The position numbers and the translations under genes are program-made. The notes below the pieces were generated by a model. That model made no database searches. It saw only the letters and a list, made by a program, of their open reading frames with translations, and had not been told where the DNA came from. From JBGPTK01 sp041497605 (GTDB taxonomy: Bacteria > Acidobacteriota > Terriglobia > Acidiferrales > UBA7541), in assembly GCA_041497605.1 (NCBI GenBank), contig JBGQGW010000073.1, forward strand, positions 1 through 14,866: DNA of 14,866 nt, read 5' to 3'. Positions 7,801-13,380 of the stretch are shown here, piece by piece (position 1 is the first letter of the stretch; each line of letters starts with the position of its first letter).

Positions 7801-8192
7801 TGAAAGAACGCCTCACGCAAATCGACCGCGCGCTGCAGGCAACTCCTGCTGCCGATCGCAATCTGCTGGACGACGCCCAGACAATCCGCCAGCGGCTTGA
7901 TGCGCTCCTGAAAGAACTGCGCGGCGATCAGGTTCTTCGCTCCTATCAGGAAAATACGCCGCCTTCGATCTCCGATCGCGTGAGTGGAATCGTCTCCGGC
8001 CAGCGCCTTTCCACCGCCCGCCCCACGCAAACCCAGATCGATACCTACGCCATTGCCGGCAAGGAATTTGTCCCCGTTCTCGCCCAATTGCACCAACTCG
8101 TCGAACTGGATTTGGCAAATCTGGAAAAAGCCATGGACATGGCCGGCGCGCCGCATACCCCCGGACGCCTGCCCAATTGGAAACCCGAGTAG
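4839..8192 (+). CDS. Large secreted Asp-box beta-propeller protein (VPS10/sortilin-like)
   Basis: Exported protein of about 1117 aa from the GTG start. A signal peptide occupies residues 1 to about 22, with likely cleavage around SVSAQQ, and is followed by a Lys/Pro/Ala-rich linker to about residue 65. The main body carries about eleven Asp-box (BNR-type) turns of the form S/T-x-D-x-G-x-T/S-W. Examples are TNDGATW (near 105), SDDGGKSW (157), STDAGATW (266), STDRGATW (316), SFDRGENW (402), SDDRGDSW (542), STDAGRTW (668) and SNDSGQKW (712). This points to one or two sortilin/sialidase-like propellers. After about residue 790 comes a Lys/Glu-rich stretch, then a beta-sandwich-like segment (DADGNVVCHLEGPV through VSWDLRYP), then a helical C-terminal tail. 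Databases often label such proteins glycosyl hydrolase by Asp-box similarity, but no catalytic set is evident, so binding or scaffolding is equally likely. It is probably periplasmic or extracellular. Confidence 0.85.
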   Translation: MKLFRNSLLISLLLSGISVSAQQRKPTPKSSAPQKEMAKPGEAAKPADSEKSPESKLEAKFVGLELRSIGPALISGRIVSIAVDPTNRARYYVGAASGGVWKTTNDGATWTPVFEHEGSYSIGTVVLDPGNTAVVWVGTGENNSQRSVGYGDGVYRSDDGGKSWKNLGLNKSEHIARILIDPRNSNHVYVAAQGPLWGPGGDRGLFETTDAGKTWKNILSISENTGVTDVVMAPDNPDVLYAASYQRRRHAWTLIDGGPESAIYKSTDAGATWNKLKSGLPTVDLGRIGLAVAPTNPNVIYASVEAAEHKGGIFRSTDRGATWERRNEYDAGAMYYGTIFVDPKNEDRIYEMGTQIHVSDDGGKTLHDLNTRSKHVDNHFIWIDPNDTNFYLVGCDGGVYESFDRGENWSYKNNLPLGQFYDVAVDRAAPFYYVYGGTQDNSSLGGSSRTRNAAGIVNDDWFVTQGGDGFRSQIDPEDPNTVYAELQNGVLIRYDRKTGERLGIVPQPGPGDPPLRWNWDSPILISPHSHTRLYFGANILYRSDDRGDSWRAISGDLTRQIDRNSLPVMGRVWGPEAVAKNQSTAFYGNASTIAESPKKEGLIYVGTDDGLINVTEDGGANWRKIESFPGVPERAWVSRVLASQHDANTVYAAFNNHKMADFKPYLLKSTDAGRTWTALQNNLPSNGPVWAIAEDPVNAHLLFVGTEFGLYFSNDSGQKWTRLKGGLPTIPVSDLAVQGQMNDLILSTFGRSFYVFDDYSPLRESTPEMLDKPAAFLAVRDALLFIPAQKLGGAGKAWQGEPYFTAPNPPFGATFTYYLKDALKSKKEQRIDAEQKAEKESKTLPYPTPDELRAEAEEPAPMITLTVADADGNVVCHLEGPVTAGFHRVSWDLRYPASALQPPHPDDDDEDFRRPNGTLVMPGQYKVTLSQRVGGVWTDLAAPQTFNVVADGTQQMSPADRASLVAFQRKVARLQGAVIGALETANSVKERLTQIDRALQATPAADRNLLDDAQTIRQRLDALLKELRGDQVLRSYQENTPPSISDRVSGIVSGQRLSTARPTQTQIDTYAIAGKEFVPVLAQLHQLVELDLANLEKAMDMAGAPHTPGRLPNWKPE

Positions 8193-8261
8193 CGCCCTCG
8201 CCACTCCTGCCGGCGTTTCTCCGTCTTCCATCTCGCGGCCATGCCGCATCAATAATTCGTA

Positions 8262-8284
8262 GGGGCCGGCTTCAGCCGCGCCCC
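8262..8284. repeat. REP-like GC-rich hairpin
   Basis: GGGGCCGGCT, two bases TC, then AGCCGCGCCCC form a stem with one bulge. It lies 70 bases after the propeller gene stop and has no following T-run, so it is more like a dispersed extragenic palindrome than a classic intrinsic terminator, though it could slow transcription or protect the mRNA end. Whether it recurs in the genome cannot be seen here. Confidence 0.55.
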
Positions 8285-8411
8285 GGTTTTGCTTCAGCGC
8301 GCCCGGGCTCCACAAATTTGCAAACACCGACCGGCCCGCCACTCTAGATGTCATTCCAAACAAAGCGCGTTGTTTGTGCGTTTGTAGCACCCCGATGACG
8401 TAGATCGGTGC

Positions 8412-8444
8412 GTCCCGGATCTCTATTCGGGACGAGAAATCCCG
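8412..8444. repeat. Nested inverted repeat with alternative pairings
   Basis: GTCCCG (8412-8417) can pair with CGGGAC (8428-8433) over a 10-base loop. The same CGGGA can instead pair with TCCCG (8440-8444) over a 7-base loop. Two mutually exclusive hairpins are therefore possible in an RNA leader or in DNA. The element lies about 105 bases before the small secreted protein gene. Confidence 0.45.
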
Positions 8445-8549
8445 AGTAAATCGCAATTGCTTGGGCAGACTCCAAATTTTTCAATCTCCCTATCCTCCGT
8501 TTACTCCCAAAAGCGTTACAATAGCTCCCGCTCAGCAAATCGAGATGAA

Positions 8550-8930
8550 ATGAAAATCCTTAGTAAGCTCCTCCTAATCCCACTCTTATTCGCAGCGAGC
8601 ACCTTTCCCCTCGCAGCCAACGATATCCCCAATATCAGCGCTGACGCCGGACCATGCTCCGTCGATTTCACAGTACAAGACGGATCGCACAAGCCCATTT
8701 ACGACGCCAAGATCAAGGTCCTTGTCCGTTATGGATTCATGAGCCTGCGCAAGATCGAATTGGAAATTGGGACAAACAATGACGGAAAGGCTCGCCTCCA
8801 GGGCCTCCCCTCTCGATCTAAGAAGCCCATGGAATTTCGCATCAGCCACGGCCAACAAACCAAGACCATCGAGTACGACCCGTCGGCCCGCTGCAACGCA
8901 AATTACACTGTCACGCTGGATTCGAATTAA
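8550..8930 (+). CDS. Small secreted protein, possible transthyretin/CarboxypepD_reg-like fold
   Basis: Predicted exported protein of 126 aa; family not firmly recognised. The start ATG at 8550-8552 opens a signal peptide (MKILSKLLLIPLLFAAS, cleavage likely near LAAND). An upstream in-frame ATG at 8457 would add 31 polar residues before it and is unlikely. GAG 5 bases upstream is a weak ribosome binding site. The mature part has alternating strands, with VDFTVQDGSHKPIYDAKIKVLV and an NNDGKARLQGLP turn. That pattern resembles carboxypeptidase-regulatory or transthyretin-like beta sandwiches that carry a variable insert to be set by context. Only two cysteines are present in the mature protein (about residues 36 and 115, in PCSVDF and ARCNAN), consistent with one disulfide closing the domain. 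It converges on the Ycf48-like gene with 13 bases between the stops. Confidence 0.7.
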   Translation: MKILSKLLLIPLLFAASTFPLAANDIPNISADAGPCSVDFTVQDGSHKPIYDAKIKVLVRYGFMSLRKIELEIGTNNDGKARLQGLPSRSKKPMEFRISHGQQTKTIEYDPSARCNANYTVTLDSN

Positions 8931-8943
8931 TTCACGCCAGTAA

Positions 8944-9993
8944 TTATTGCGAGCGCGCAACCATTCCATTAGGACCGACGGCCCACGCGATGCCGTGCGC
9001 TGCGTAGGCGATCGCATTGAAATTTAAATCACTCTGCCGCGTCCATTTTGTCCCCGGCCCCAGAAAGTAGATCCCGATAATCCCGGCTGCGAGCGCCGTA
9101 TTTTCACCCTCCGGATTTGCCGTTCCAGCTTCTTGCTCATAAACTACCGAAGAAAAATAAATCCCAGCAGGATTTGTTTGCTCTCCCGCGCCCCAGGTCT
9201 TCCCGCCATCACGACTGACCAGAACACTCGGCAGCGAGGAATCGCCAGGATGTGCATAGTCTCCTCCCACCGCCATTCCGTTCTTCGCGTCGCGAAAAGC
9301 GACCGAAAAGATTCCCGAGCTTGCGTTCCCCGGGTGCATGGGAGTTTCCGAGACTGTCCAGGTCTCGCCGCGATCGCTCGATCGAAAGACTCTCGCAACC
9401 GTCGCGCCGCCAGTCCCGAACCAAACGTTCTGCGCTCCCTCAACCGTCAAACACGAATTGCTGGCGGCAAAAGCGCCTTCCTTCCCAAGTGCTGGCGGAA
9501 GATTCGCCGCCGGAATTTGTTTCCAGGTCGCTCCGCCATCGTCAGTGTTGAGCAACCAGAAATGTCCGCCGACAGGATCGCTCAGCACGATCCCGTGCTG
9601 CCGATCCCAAAATGCGATTGCGTCAAAGAAAATGCCCGGCGTGGATACCTGATAGACCAATTCCCAATTCTTCCCGCCATCGCTGGTGCGGTAGAGACGC
9701 GCTAATCCTTCTTCCGCTTTACCCGAACTCATCACTACGGCAGTGTCGGCGTCGAGCGCCCGGATGCCCCGAAAATCGAGTTTCTCCGCCCCAGCCACGG
9801 TTTGCACCACCCACGACTCGCCGCCATCGACTGTGCGAATCACCGTTCCGCCGCTGCCGCTGGCCCACACAATTTTGGCATCGACGGCGCTCAAACCTCT
9901 CAGGCTCGCGGTCGTCGGAACGGGAACCCGTTTCCATTGGTCCGGCACCGCCGCAATCACCAGCATCAGCACAAAAAGAATTCTAGCCGGCAT
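8944..9993 (-). CDS. Secreted Ycf48-like Asp-box beta-propeller protein
   Basis: Exported protein of 349 aa of the photosynthesis-system-II-assembly-factor Ycf48 / BNR-repeat type. This family is common in non-photosynthetic bacteria, where its role is generally unknown. From the chosen start MPARILFVLMLVIAAV the first 18 or so residues form a signal peptide. Five Asp-box turns follow at regular spacing: TVDGGESW, TSDGGKNW, TDDGGATW, SSDRGETW and SRDGGKTW. They alternate with AVGGDYA and AVGPNGMVARS-like strands that end the last blade. I chose the ATG at 9991-9993 because AGAGGA sits 5 bases upstream; an in-frame ATG 36 bases earlier would put charged residues before the hydrophobic segment. 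It faces the small secreted protein gene at its 3' end and the urease operon at its 5' end. Peptidase or sialidase activity is not supported by any visible catalytic residues. Confidence 0.82.
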   Translation of the reverse strand: MPARILFVLMLVIAAVPDQWKRVPVPTTASLRGLSAVDAKIVWASGSGGTVIRTVDGGESWVVQTVAGAEKLDFRGIRALDADTAVVMSSGKAEEGLARLYRTSDGGKNWELVYQVSTPGIFFDAIAFWDRQHGIVLSDPVGGHFWLLNTDDGGATWKQIPAANLPPALGKEGAFAASNSCLTVEGAQNVWFGTGGATVARVFRSSDRGETWTVSETPMHPGNASSGIFSVAFRDAKNGMAVGGDYAHPGDSSLPSVLVSRDGGKTWGAGEQTNPAGIYFSSVVYEQEAGTANPEGENTALAAGIIGIYFLGPGTKWTRQSDLNFNAIAYAAHGIAWAVGPNGMVARSQ

Positions 9994-10175
9994 CACAATC
10001 CTCTTTCTCCAAATGGAATCAACATCCATTAAGGCAGAGATTATGGGAAATTCAAAATATCAATGCTGAAAGCGTGGCGCAAAAGCCCTTCTCGGTTTAA
10101 ACTCCAGGGCAAATGTAATGATCATCGCGCGAAGAGTACCGGAAGAGACCGCCAACCAGTTAAAAGGAAACCACG
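9994..10175. other. Divergent region between Ycf48-like gene and urease operon
   Basis: These 182 bases must hold the promoter of the urease operon and probably that of the minus-strand propeller gene. The part at 10030-10065 is AT-rich relative to its surroundings. I see no clear sigma-70 pair and no sigma-54 (GG-N10-GC with TTGC) site. AAGGA at 10164-10168 is the ribosome binding site of ureG, 7 bases before its ATG. Confidence 0.5.
9999..10004 (-). promoter_or_regulatory. Ribosome binding site of the Ycf48-like gene
   Basis: Read on the minus strand this is AGAGGA, 5 bases before the ATG at 9993-9991. It selects that ATG over the in-frame ATG at 10029 and places the signal peptide at the very N-terminus. 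Confidence 0.7.
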
Positions 10176-10916
10176 ATGCAAGATGATTCGCCAAGAGGCT
10201 TCCGAGTCGGCGTCGCTGGACCAGTCGGCTCGGGCAAGACCATGCTGATCGACAGGCTCAGCAAGCGTCTTTGGCCCCGCTACAGCCTCGCTGTTGTCAC
10301 TAACGATATCTACACGAAAGAGGATGCGGAGTACCTGCTCCGCCAGGGCACGCTTCCTGCCGAGCGGGTGCGGGGCGTGGAAACGGGCGCCTGTCCGCAC
10401 TCCGCCATCCGCGAAGACGCCTCCATGAACTTGCAAGCCATCGCGGAATTCGAAGACAGCCTGCCCGGCCTCGAATTGATATTTGTCGAGAGCGGCGGTG
10501 ATAACCTCGCTGCCGCTTTCAGCCCCGAGTTGGTGGACGTTTGGATTTATGTAATCGACGTCGCGGGAGGCGACAAAATTCCGCGCAAGGGCGGTCCCGG
10601 CATCACGCGATCGGACTTGCTCCTGATCAATAAGATCGACCTGGCGCCCTACGTCGGAGCCTCCCTCGAAGTGATGGAGCGCGACTCTCGCAAAATGAGA
10701 GGCGAAAGGCCATTTTTGTTCACAAATCTGAGAGGAGAACAGGGACTGGGTGCGGTCGTCGAGTGGCTCGAGAAAATACTGCGGCAGCCCGCCACTTCTC
10801 GCCATATTCTCATCGATGCTCACGCGCCCTATGCCGGACAGCGCCACGAACATGGCCATGACGATCATCCGCACGCCCATGAACACGATCACGCGCATGG
10901 GCATTCCCACAATTGA
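10176..10916 (+). CDS. ureG: Urease accessory GTPase UreG with C-terminal His-rich tail
   Basis: SIMIBI-class GTPase that binds nickel and delivers it, with UreF and UreD/UreH, to apo-urease in the cytoplasm. It has 246 aa, against about 200-210 usually. Visible are the P-loop GPVGSGKT (15-22), TNDIYTKEDAEYL (42-54), the metal-binding CPH motif in TGACPHSAIREDAS (73-75), ESGGDNLAAAFSPEL (105-119) and the base-specificity motif NKID (152-155). After the GTPase domain a tail from about residue 224 to the end contains 11 His in 23 residues. His-rich stretches are known in UreE C-termini and at the N-terminus of some UreG proteins; a C-terminal placement in UreG is less usual. Start ATG is supported by AAGGA 7 bases upstream. 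It is first in the urease operon, 12 bases before ureF. Confidence 0.96.
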   Translation: MQDDSPRGFRVGVAGPVGSGKTMLIDRLSKRLWPRYSLAVVTNDIYTKEDAEYLLRQGTLPAERVRGVETGACPHSAIREDASMNLQAIAEFEDSLPGLELIFVESGGDNLAAAFSPELVDVWIYVIDVAGGDKIPRKGGPGITRSDLLLINKIDLAPYVGASLEVMERDSRKMRGERPFLFTNLRGEQGLGAVVEWLEKILRQPATSRHILIDAHAPYAGQRHEHGHDDHPHAHEHDHAHGHSHN

Positions 10917-10928
10917 GGAACCATCTCG

Positions 10929-11660
10929 ATGAATCGCCTCAATGCTGCACAGACTCCCAATTTCAATCCCGATTTAGCTGAGTTGCGCCTGCTGCATTTG
11001 GCGGATAGCTCATTGCCAATCGGCGCCCTGGCGCATTCCTTCGGCATTGAATCGCTCGTTTCACAAGGGCTCCTGTCTGTGCGTGAACTCCCCAATTTCT
11101 TCCGCGCCTATCTGGAGGAAGCAGGAGTGCTCGAAGCGGTTTTCTGCCGCGCGGCGTTCCGAGTGGTGCCGGCGGGGCAGGAAACCTTCCCAGGACAACA
11201 GTGGGTTGAATTAAATGATCGCCTCAGCGCGCTCAAGCCCGCGCGAGAAAGCCGCGCCGGCAGCGCCGCGCTTGGGCAGAATTTTCTGATGGCGGTGCTC
11301 GGCGTTGGTGATTTCCCTTCTCTGCGAGAAGCCTTGCAGGCGACGCGGCAATTCGCCGGCGTCGTTCACCACAGCCCCGCATTCGGCTTGGCAAGCGCCG
11401 CGCTCGGCCTCAAGGAAGATCGCGCCGTTCTCGCTTACTTGCATCAATGCATCGTCAGCCTGGTTTCCGCGTGCCAGCGCCTGATGCCGCTCGGGCAAAG
11501 CGAGGCGATGCGCATTCTGTGGAGCTTGAAACCAGCAATAGTTGAAAGCGCGGAACGCAGCGCCACATCCGCTCTCGACGATGCCTGCTGCTTTATGCCG
11601 CTTTTGGATTGGGGCGCGATGGGGCACCCCGCACTTTCCACTCGCCTGTTTATTAGTTGA
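10929..11660 (+). CDS. ureF: Urease accessory protein UreF
   Basis: All-helical chaperone of 243 aa that bridges UreD/UreH and the UreG dimer in the complex that inserts nickel into urease; it is thought to control UreG GTP hydrolysis. The diagnostic N-terminal signature LADSSLPIGALAHSFGIESL is at about residues 24-43. Further typical parts are the helical segment FLMAVLGVGDFPSLREAL, the HHSPAFGLASAALGL region and the C-terminal STRLFIS end, which resembles the SRLF terminus seen in this family. The ribosome binding site GAGGA overlaps the ureG stop codon (10915-10919), so the two genes are translationally linked. ureD follows 12 bases after the stop. Confidence 0.94.
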   Translation: MNRLNAAQTPNFNPDLAELRLLHLADSSLPIGALAHSFGIESLVSQGLLSVRELPNFFRAYLEEAGVLEAVFCRAAFRVVPAGQETFPGQQWVELNDRLSALKPARESRAGSAALGQNFLMAVLGVGDFPSLREALQATRQFAGVVHHSPAFGLASAALGLKEDRAVLAYLHQCIVSLVSACQRLMPLGQSEAMRILWSLKPAIVESAERSATSALDDACCFMPLLDWGAMGHPALSTRLFIS

Positions 11661-11672
11661 GAGTCGTCGGCC

Positions 11673-12587
11673 GTGACTATGCTCTTCACTACACGCGAAG
11701 CCGAAAAGGAATCGATCCCGGTTCCCTCCCGGCCCGGCCGCCTTCAGGCTTCGCTTCAACTCGAATTCCAGCGCGACGCCGCGACCGGACAAACTGTACT
11801 CGCTTCCAGTCTTCAAGAACCGCCGCTCAGAGTGGTGCGAGCCTTCCTCATCGAAGATGGCGCTGCGATGGCGCATCTTCACAACGTGTCGGGAGGCATC
11901 CTCGGCGGCGACTCTCTCGCGCTCTCTGTCCATGTCGGCGCCGGAGCGAATGTTCAGTTGACCACCACCGGCGCCACCCGCATTTATCGCCCACGCAAAA
12001 ATGCAGCCGCTGCCATGCAGCACAATCGAATCAAGGTCGAAGAAAACGCCCTTCTCGAATATGTGCCGGATGTAATGATCCCCTTCGCCGGCTCCCGTTT
12101 CTCCCAGCGCACCTCCATCGATCTTTCCCCCGATGCAGGATTGTTTTGGTGGGAGATGATCGCCCCTGGCCGTGAGGCGCGCGGCGAAATCTTCCAATAC
12201 GAATGCCTCGAGATGAAAATGGATTTATCCGCTGAAGGCAGGCCCATCGCTGCCGAACGCATTCGCCTCGAACCGCAAAAGTATGATCTTTCCTCCCCCG
12301 CGCGATTCGGTATTTTTCGCTACTACGCAACCTTCTATGTTTGTCGCGTGGGACTCGATGCCAAAGCCTGGCTAACCGCCGAGCAGCGATTGCGCGAATC
12401 GACCGCGGAACTATCCCGGCCCGGCGAAACGCTCTGGGGCGTCAGCACACTCGCGTCTCACGGTTTGGTCTTCCGTTGTTTGGCGCGCCATGGACGCAAT
12501 GTGCTATCCGGACTGCACTCAATCTGGCAAACTTCAAAGTTTCTTTTGTACGGGCGCAACGCCGTTCCGCCCCGCAAAGTGAATTGA
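11673..12587 (+). CDS. ureD: Urease accessory protein UreD (UreH)
   Basis: Scaffold protein of 304 aa that binds apo-urease directly and recruits UreF and UreG for nickel insertion; a nickel tunnel through UreD/UreH has been described for the family. Visible family features are the HNVSGGILGGDSL segment (residues 70-82), TTTGATRIYR (97-106), EYVPDVMIPFAGSRF near 125-139 and WWEMIAPGREARGE near 155-168. Start is either GTG at 11673, with GAGAG about 9 bases upstream, or ATG at 11679, which loses only two residues; neither has a strong Shine-Dalgarno site. Coupling to ureF, whose stop lies 12 bases upstream, may carry translation. The structural gene ureA begins 38 bases after the stop. Confidence 0.92.
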   Translation: MTMLFTTREAEKESIPVPSRPGRLQASLQLEFQRDAATGQTVLASSLQEPPLRVVRAFLIEDGAAMAHLHNVSGGILGGDSLALSVHVGAGANVQLTTTGATRIYRPRKNAAAAMQHNRIKVEENALLEYVPDVMIPFAGSRFSQRTSIDLSPDAGLFWWEMIAPGREARGEIFQYECLEMKMDLSAEGRPIAAERIRLEPQKYDLSSPARFGIFRYYATFYVCRVGLDAKAWLTAEQRLRESTAELSRPGETLWGVSTLASHGLVFRCLARHGRNVLSGLHSIWQTSKFLLYGRNAVPPRKVN

Positions 12588-12614
12588 TCTATTGCAGCAA
12601 CCAGGAACCAGCTC

Positions 12615-12620
12615 GGAGGG
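12615..12620 (+). promoter_or_regulatory. Ribosome binding site for the TTG start of ureA
   Basis: GGAGGG lies 5 bases before TTG at 12626-12628. It fixes the start of ureA at the position where the universally conserved N-terminus HLTPRE begins. The longer open frame from 12341 overlaps most of the 3' part of ureD and is not the gene. Confidence 0.9.
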
Positions 12621-12625
12621 ATAAT

Positions 12626-12928
12626 TTGCACCTCACTCCTCGTGAACAAGAAAAACTGATGATCGTCGTGGCCGCCGATCTCGCCCGCCGTCGGCAAGCA
12701 CGCGGATTGAAATTGAACTATGTGGAGGCTGTCGCCATTCTCTCCGCCGACGTGATGGAAGCGGCTCGCGATGGAAAGAGCGTCGCCGAGATCATGAGTT
12801 TCGGAACAAAGATCCTCGCGCGAGATCAGGTAATGGAAGGTGTCCCCGAAATGATTTCTGAAGTCCAGGTGGAGGCAACTTTTCCCGACGGCACAAAGTT
12901 GGTCACAATTCACGACCCGATTCGCTGA
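12626..12928 (+). CDS. ureA: Urease subunit gamma UreA
   Basis: Smallest structural subunit of bacterial urease, 100 aa, which matches the standard family length. It packs against UreB and UreC in the (UreABC)3 trimer and does not carry nickel ligands. The protein begins M(H)LTPREQEKLMIVVAADLA, followed by RRRQARGLKLNYVEAVAIL, a segment SVAEIMSFG, then VMEGVPEMI and the C-terminal PDGTKLVTIHDPIR, all characteristic of UreA. The start codon is TTG with a strong ribosome binding site 5 bases upstream. ureB follows after 62 bases that hold no other gene; this spacer is long for the operon and contains a small GC-rich Cys-free stretch only, ending in a strong ribosome binding site for ureB. Confidence 0.96.
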   Translation: MHLTPREQEKLMIVVAADLARRRQARGLKLNYVEAVAILSADVMEAARDGKSVAEIMSFGTKILARDQVMEGVPEMISEVQVEATFPDGTKLVTIHDPIR

Positions 12929-12978
12929 AGCCGCGCAGCCGCGCCGAAGCTTTTCACCCACCGCCGCGGCAATCGCAG

Positions 12979-12984
12979 AGGAGG
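12979..12984 (+). promoter_or_regulatory. Strong ribosome binding site of ureB
   Basis: AGGAGG, a perfect anti-SD match, lies 6 bases before the ATG at 12991. It is stronger than the sites before ureG, ureF and ureD. This would favour high output of the structural subunits over the accessory proteins from one polycistronic mRNA. Confidence 0.8.
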
Positions 12985-12990
12985 AAGAGC

Positions 12991-13380
12991 ATGAAGCCCG
13001 GAGAGTATTGGCTGGACGACGCCGCGGGGCCGATCGTCGCGAATTCGGGTCGCAACACAACCCGTGTCCTCGTAAAAAACACCGGCGACCGCCCCATCCA
13101 AGTGGGCAGCCACTACCATTTCTTTGAAACGAATCGCGCTCTCGAATTTGATCGCGAGGCCGCCTATGGCCTACGCCTGAATATTCCGGCCGGCACCGCG
13201 GTGCGCTTCGAACCTGGCGACGAAAAAGAAGTTGAACTAACGGAATTTGGCGGGCGCCGCGCGATTCACGGCCTGAACGGACTCGTGGAAGGCGAACTGG
13301 CAGACTCCTCCACGCGCGAGCGCGCGCTGCAAAAAGCCCGTGAACTGAATTTCCTCTCCGCCGAAGAGAAAAACCGATGA
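12991..13380 (+). CDS. ureB: Urease subunit beta UreB
   Basis: Structural beta subunit of urease, 129 aa. Family members range from about 101 to about 130 residues, the longer ones having a C-terminal extension as here (RERALQKARELNFLSAEEKNR region). Diagnostic stretches are MKPGEYW, GRNTTRVLVKNTGDRPIQVG, SHYHFFETNRALEFDR and RLNIPAGTAVRFEPGD. It stabilises the UreC active-site flap within the trimer. The perfect AGGAGG site is 6 bases upstream. Its stop overlaps the ureC start in ATGA (13377-13380), so UreB and UreC are translationally coupled, as expected for equimolar subunits. Confidence 0.97.
   Translation: MKPGEYWLDDAAGPIVANSGRNTTRVLVKNTGDRPIQVGSHYHFFETNRALEFDREAAYGLRLNIPAGTAVRFEPGDEKEVELTEFGGRRAIHGLNGLVEGELADSSTRERALQKARELNFLSAEEKNR

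Larger units (their letters stand above)
8193..8549. other. Non-coding gap with hairpin repeats
   Basis: These 357 bases follow the large propeller gene and precede a small secreted protein. No credible gene is seen. The region holds a GC-rich hairpin (8262-8284) and a second inverted-repeat element (8412-8444), listed separately. A TACAAT hexamer at 8517-8522, 27 bases before the next start, could be a -10 box, but no matching -35 is seen at 16-18 bases. Confidence 0.6.

Noticed and set aside
7293..8456. Long minus-strand open frame (387 codons) opposite the 3' part of the large propeller gene
   Set aside because: It lies antisense to a gene with clear domains, has low-complexity Arg/Gly/Ala-rich composition, no recognisable motif and no ribosome binding site in context. 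It mirrors the codon bias of the real gene.
10070..10100. Possible sigma-54 promoter before ureG (TGGCGC-like sequence)
   Set aside because: The matching GC/TTGC element at the correct spacing is absent, so nitrogen control through sigma-54 is not supported by this sequence.
11211..12197. Minus-strand open frame of 328 codons opposite ureF and ureD
   Set aside because: It spans two real genes on the other strand and has no recognisable content.
12341..12625. N-terminal extension of ureA in the same frame
   Set aside because: It overlaps ureD by about 250 bases and has no counterpart in UreA; the TTG start with GGAGGG explains the gene fully.
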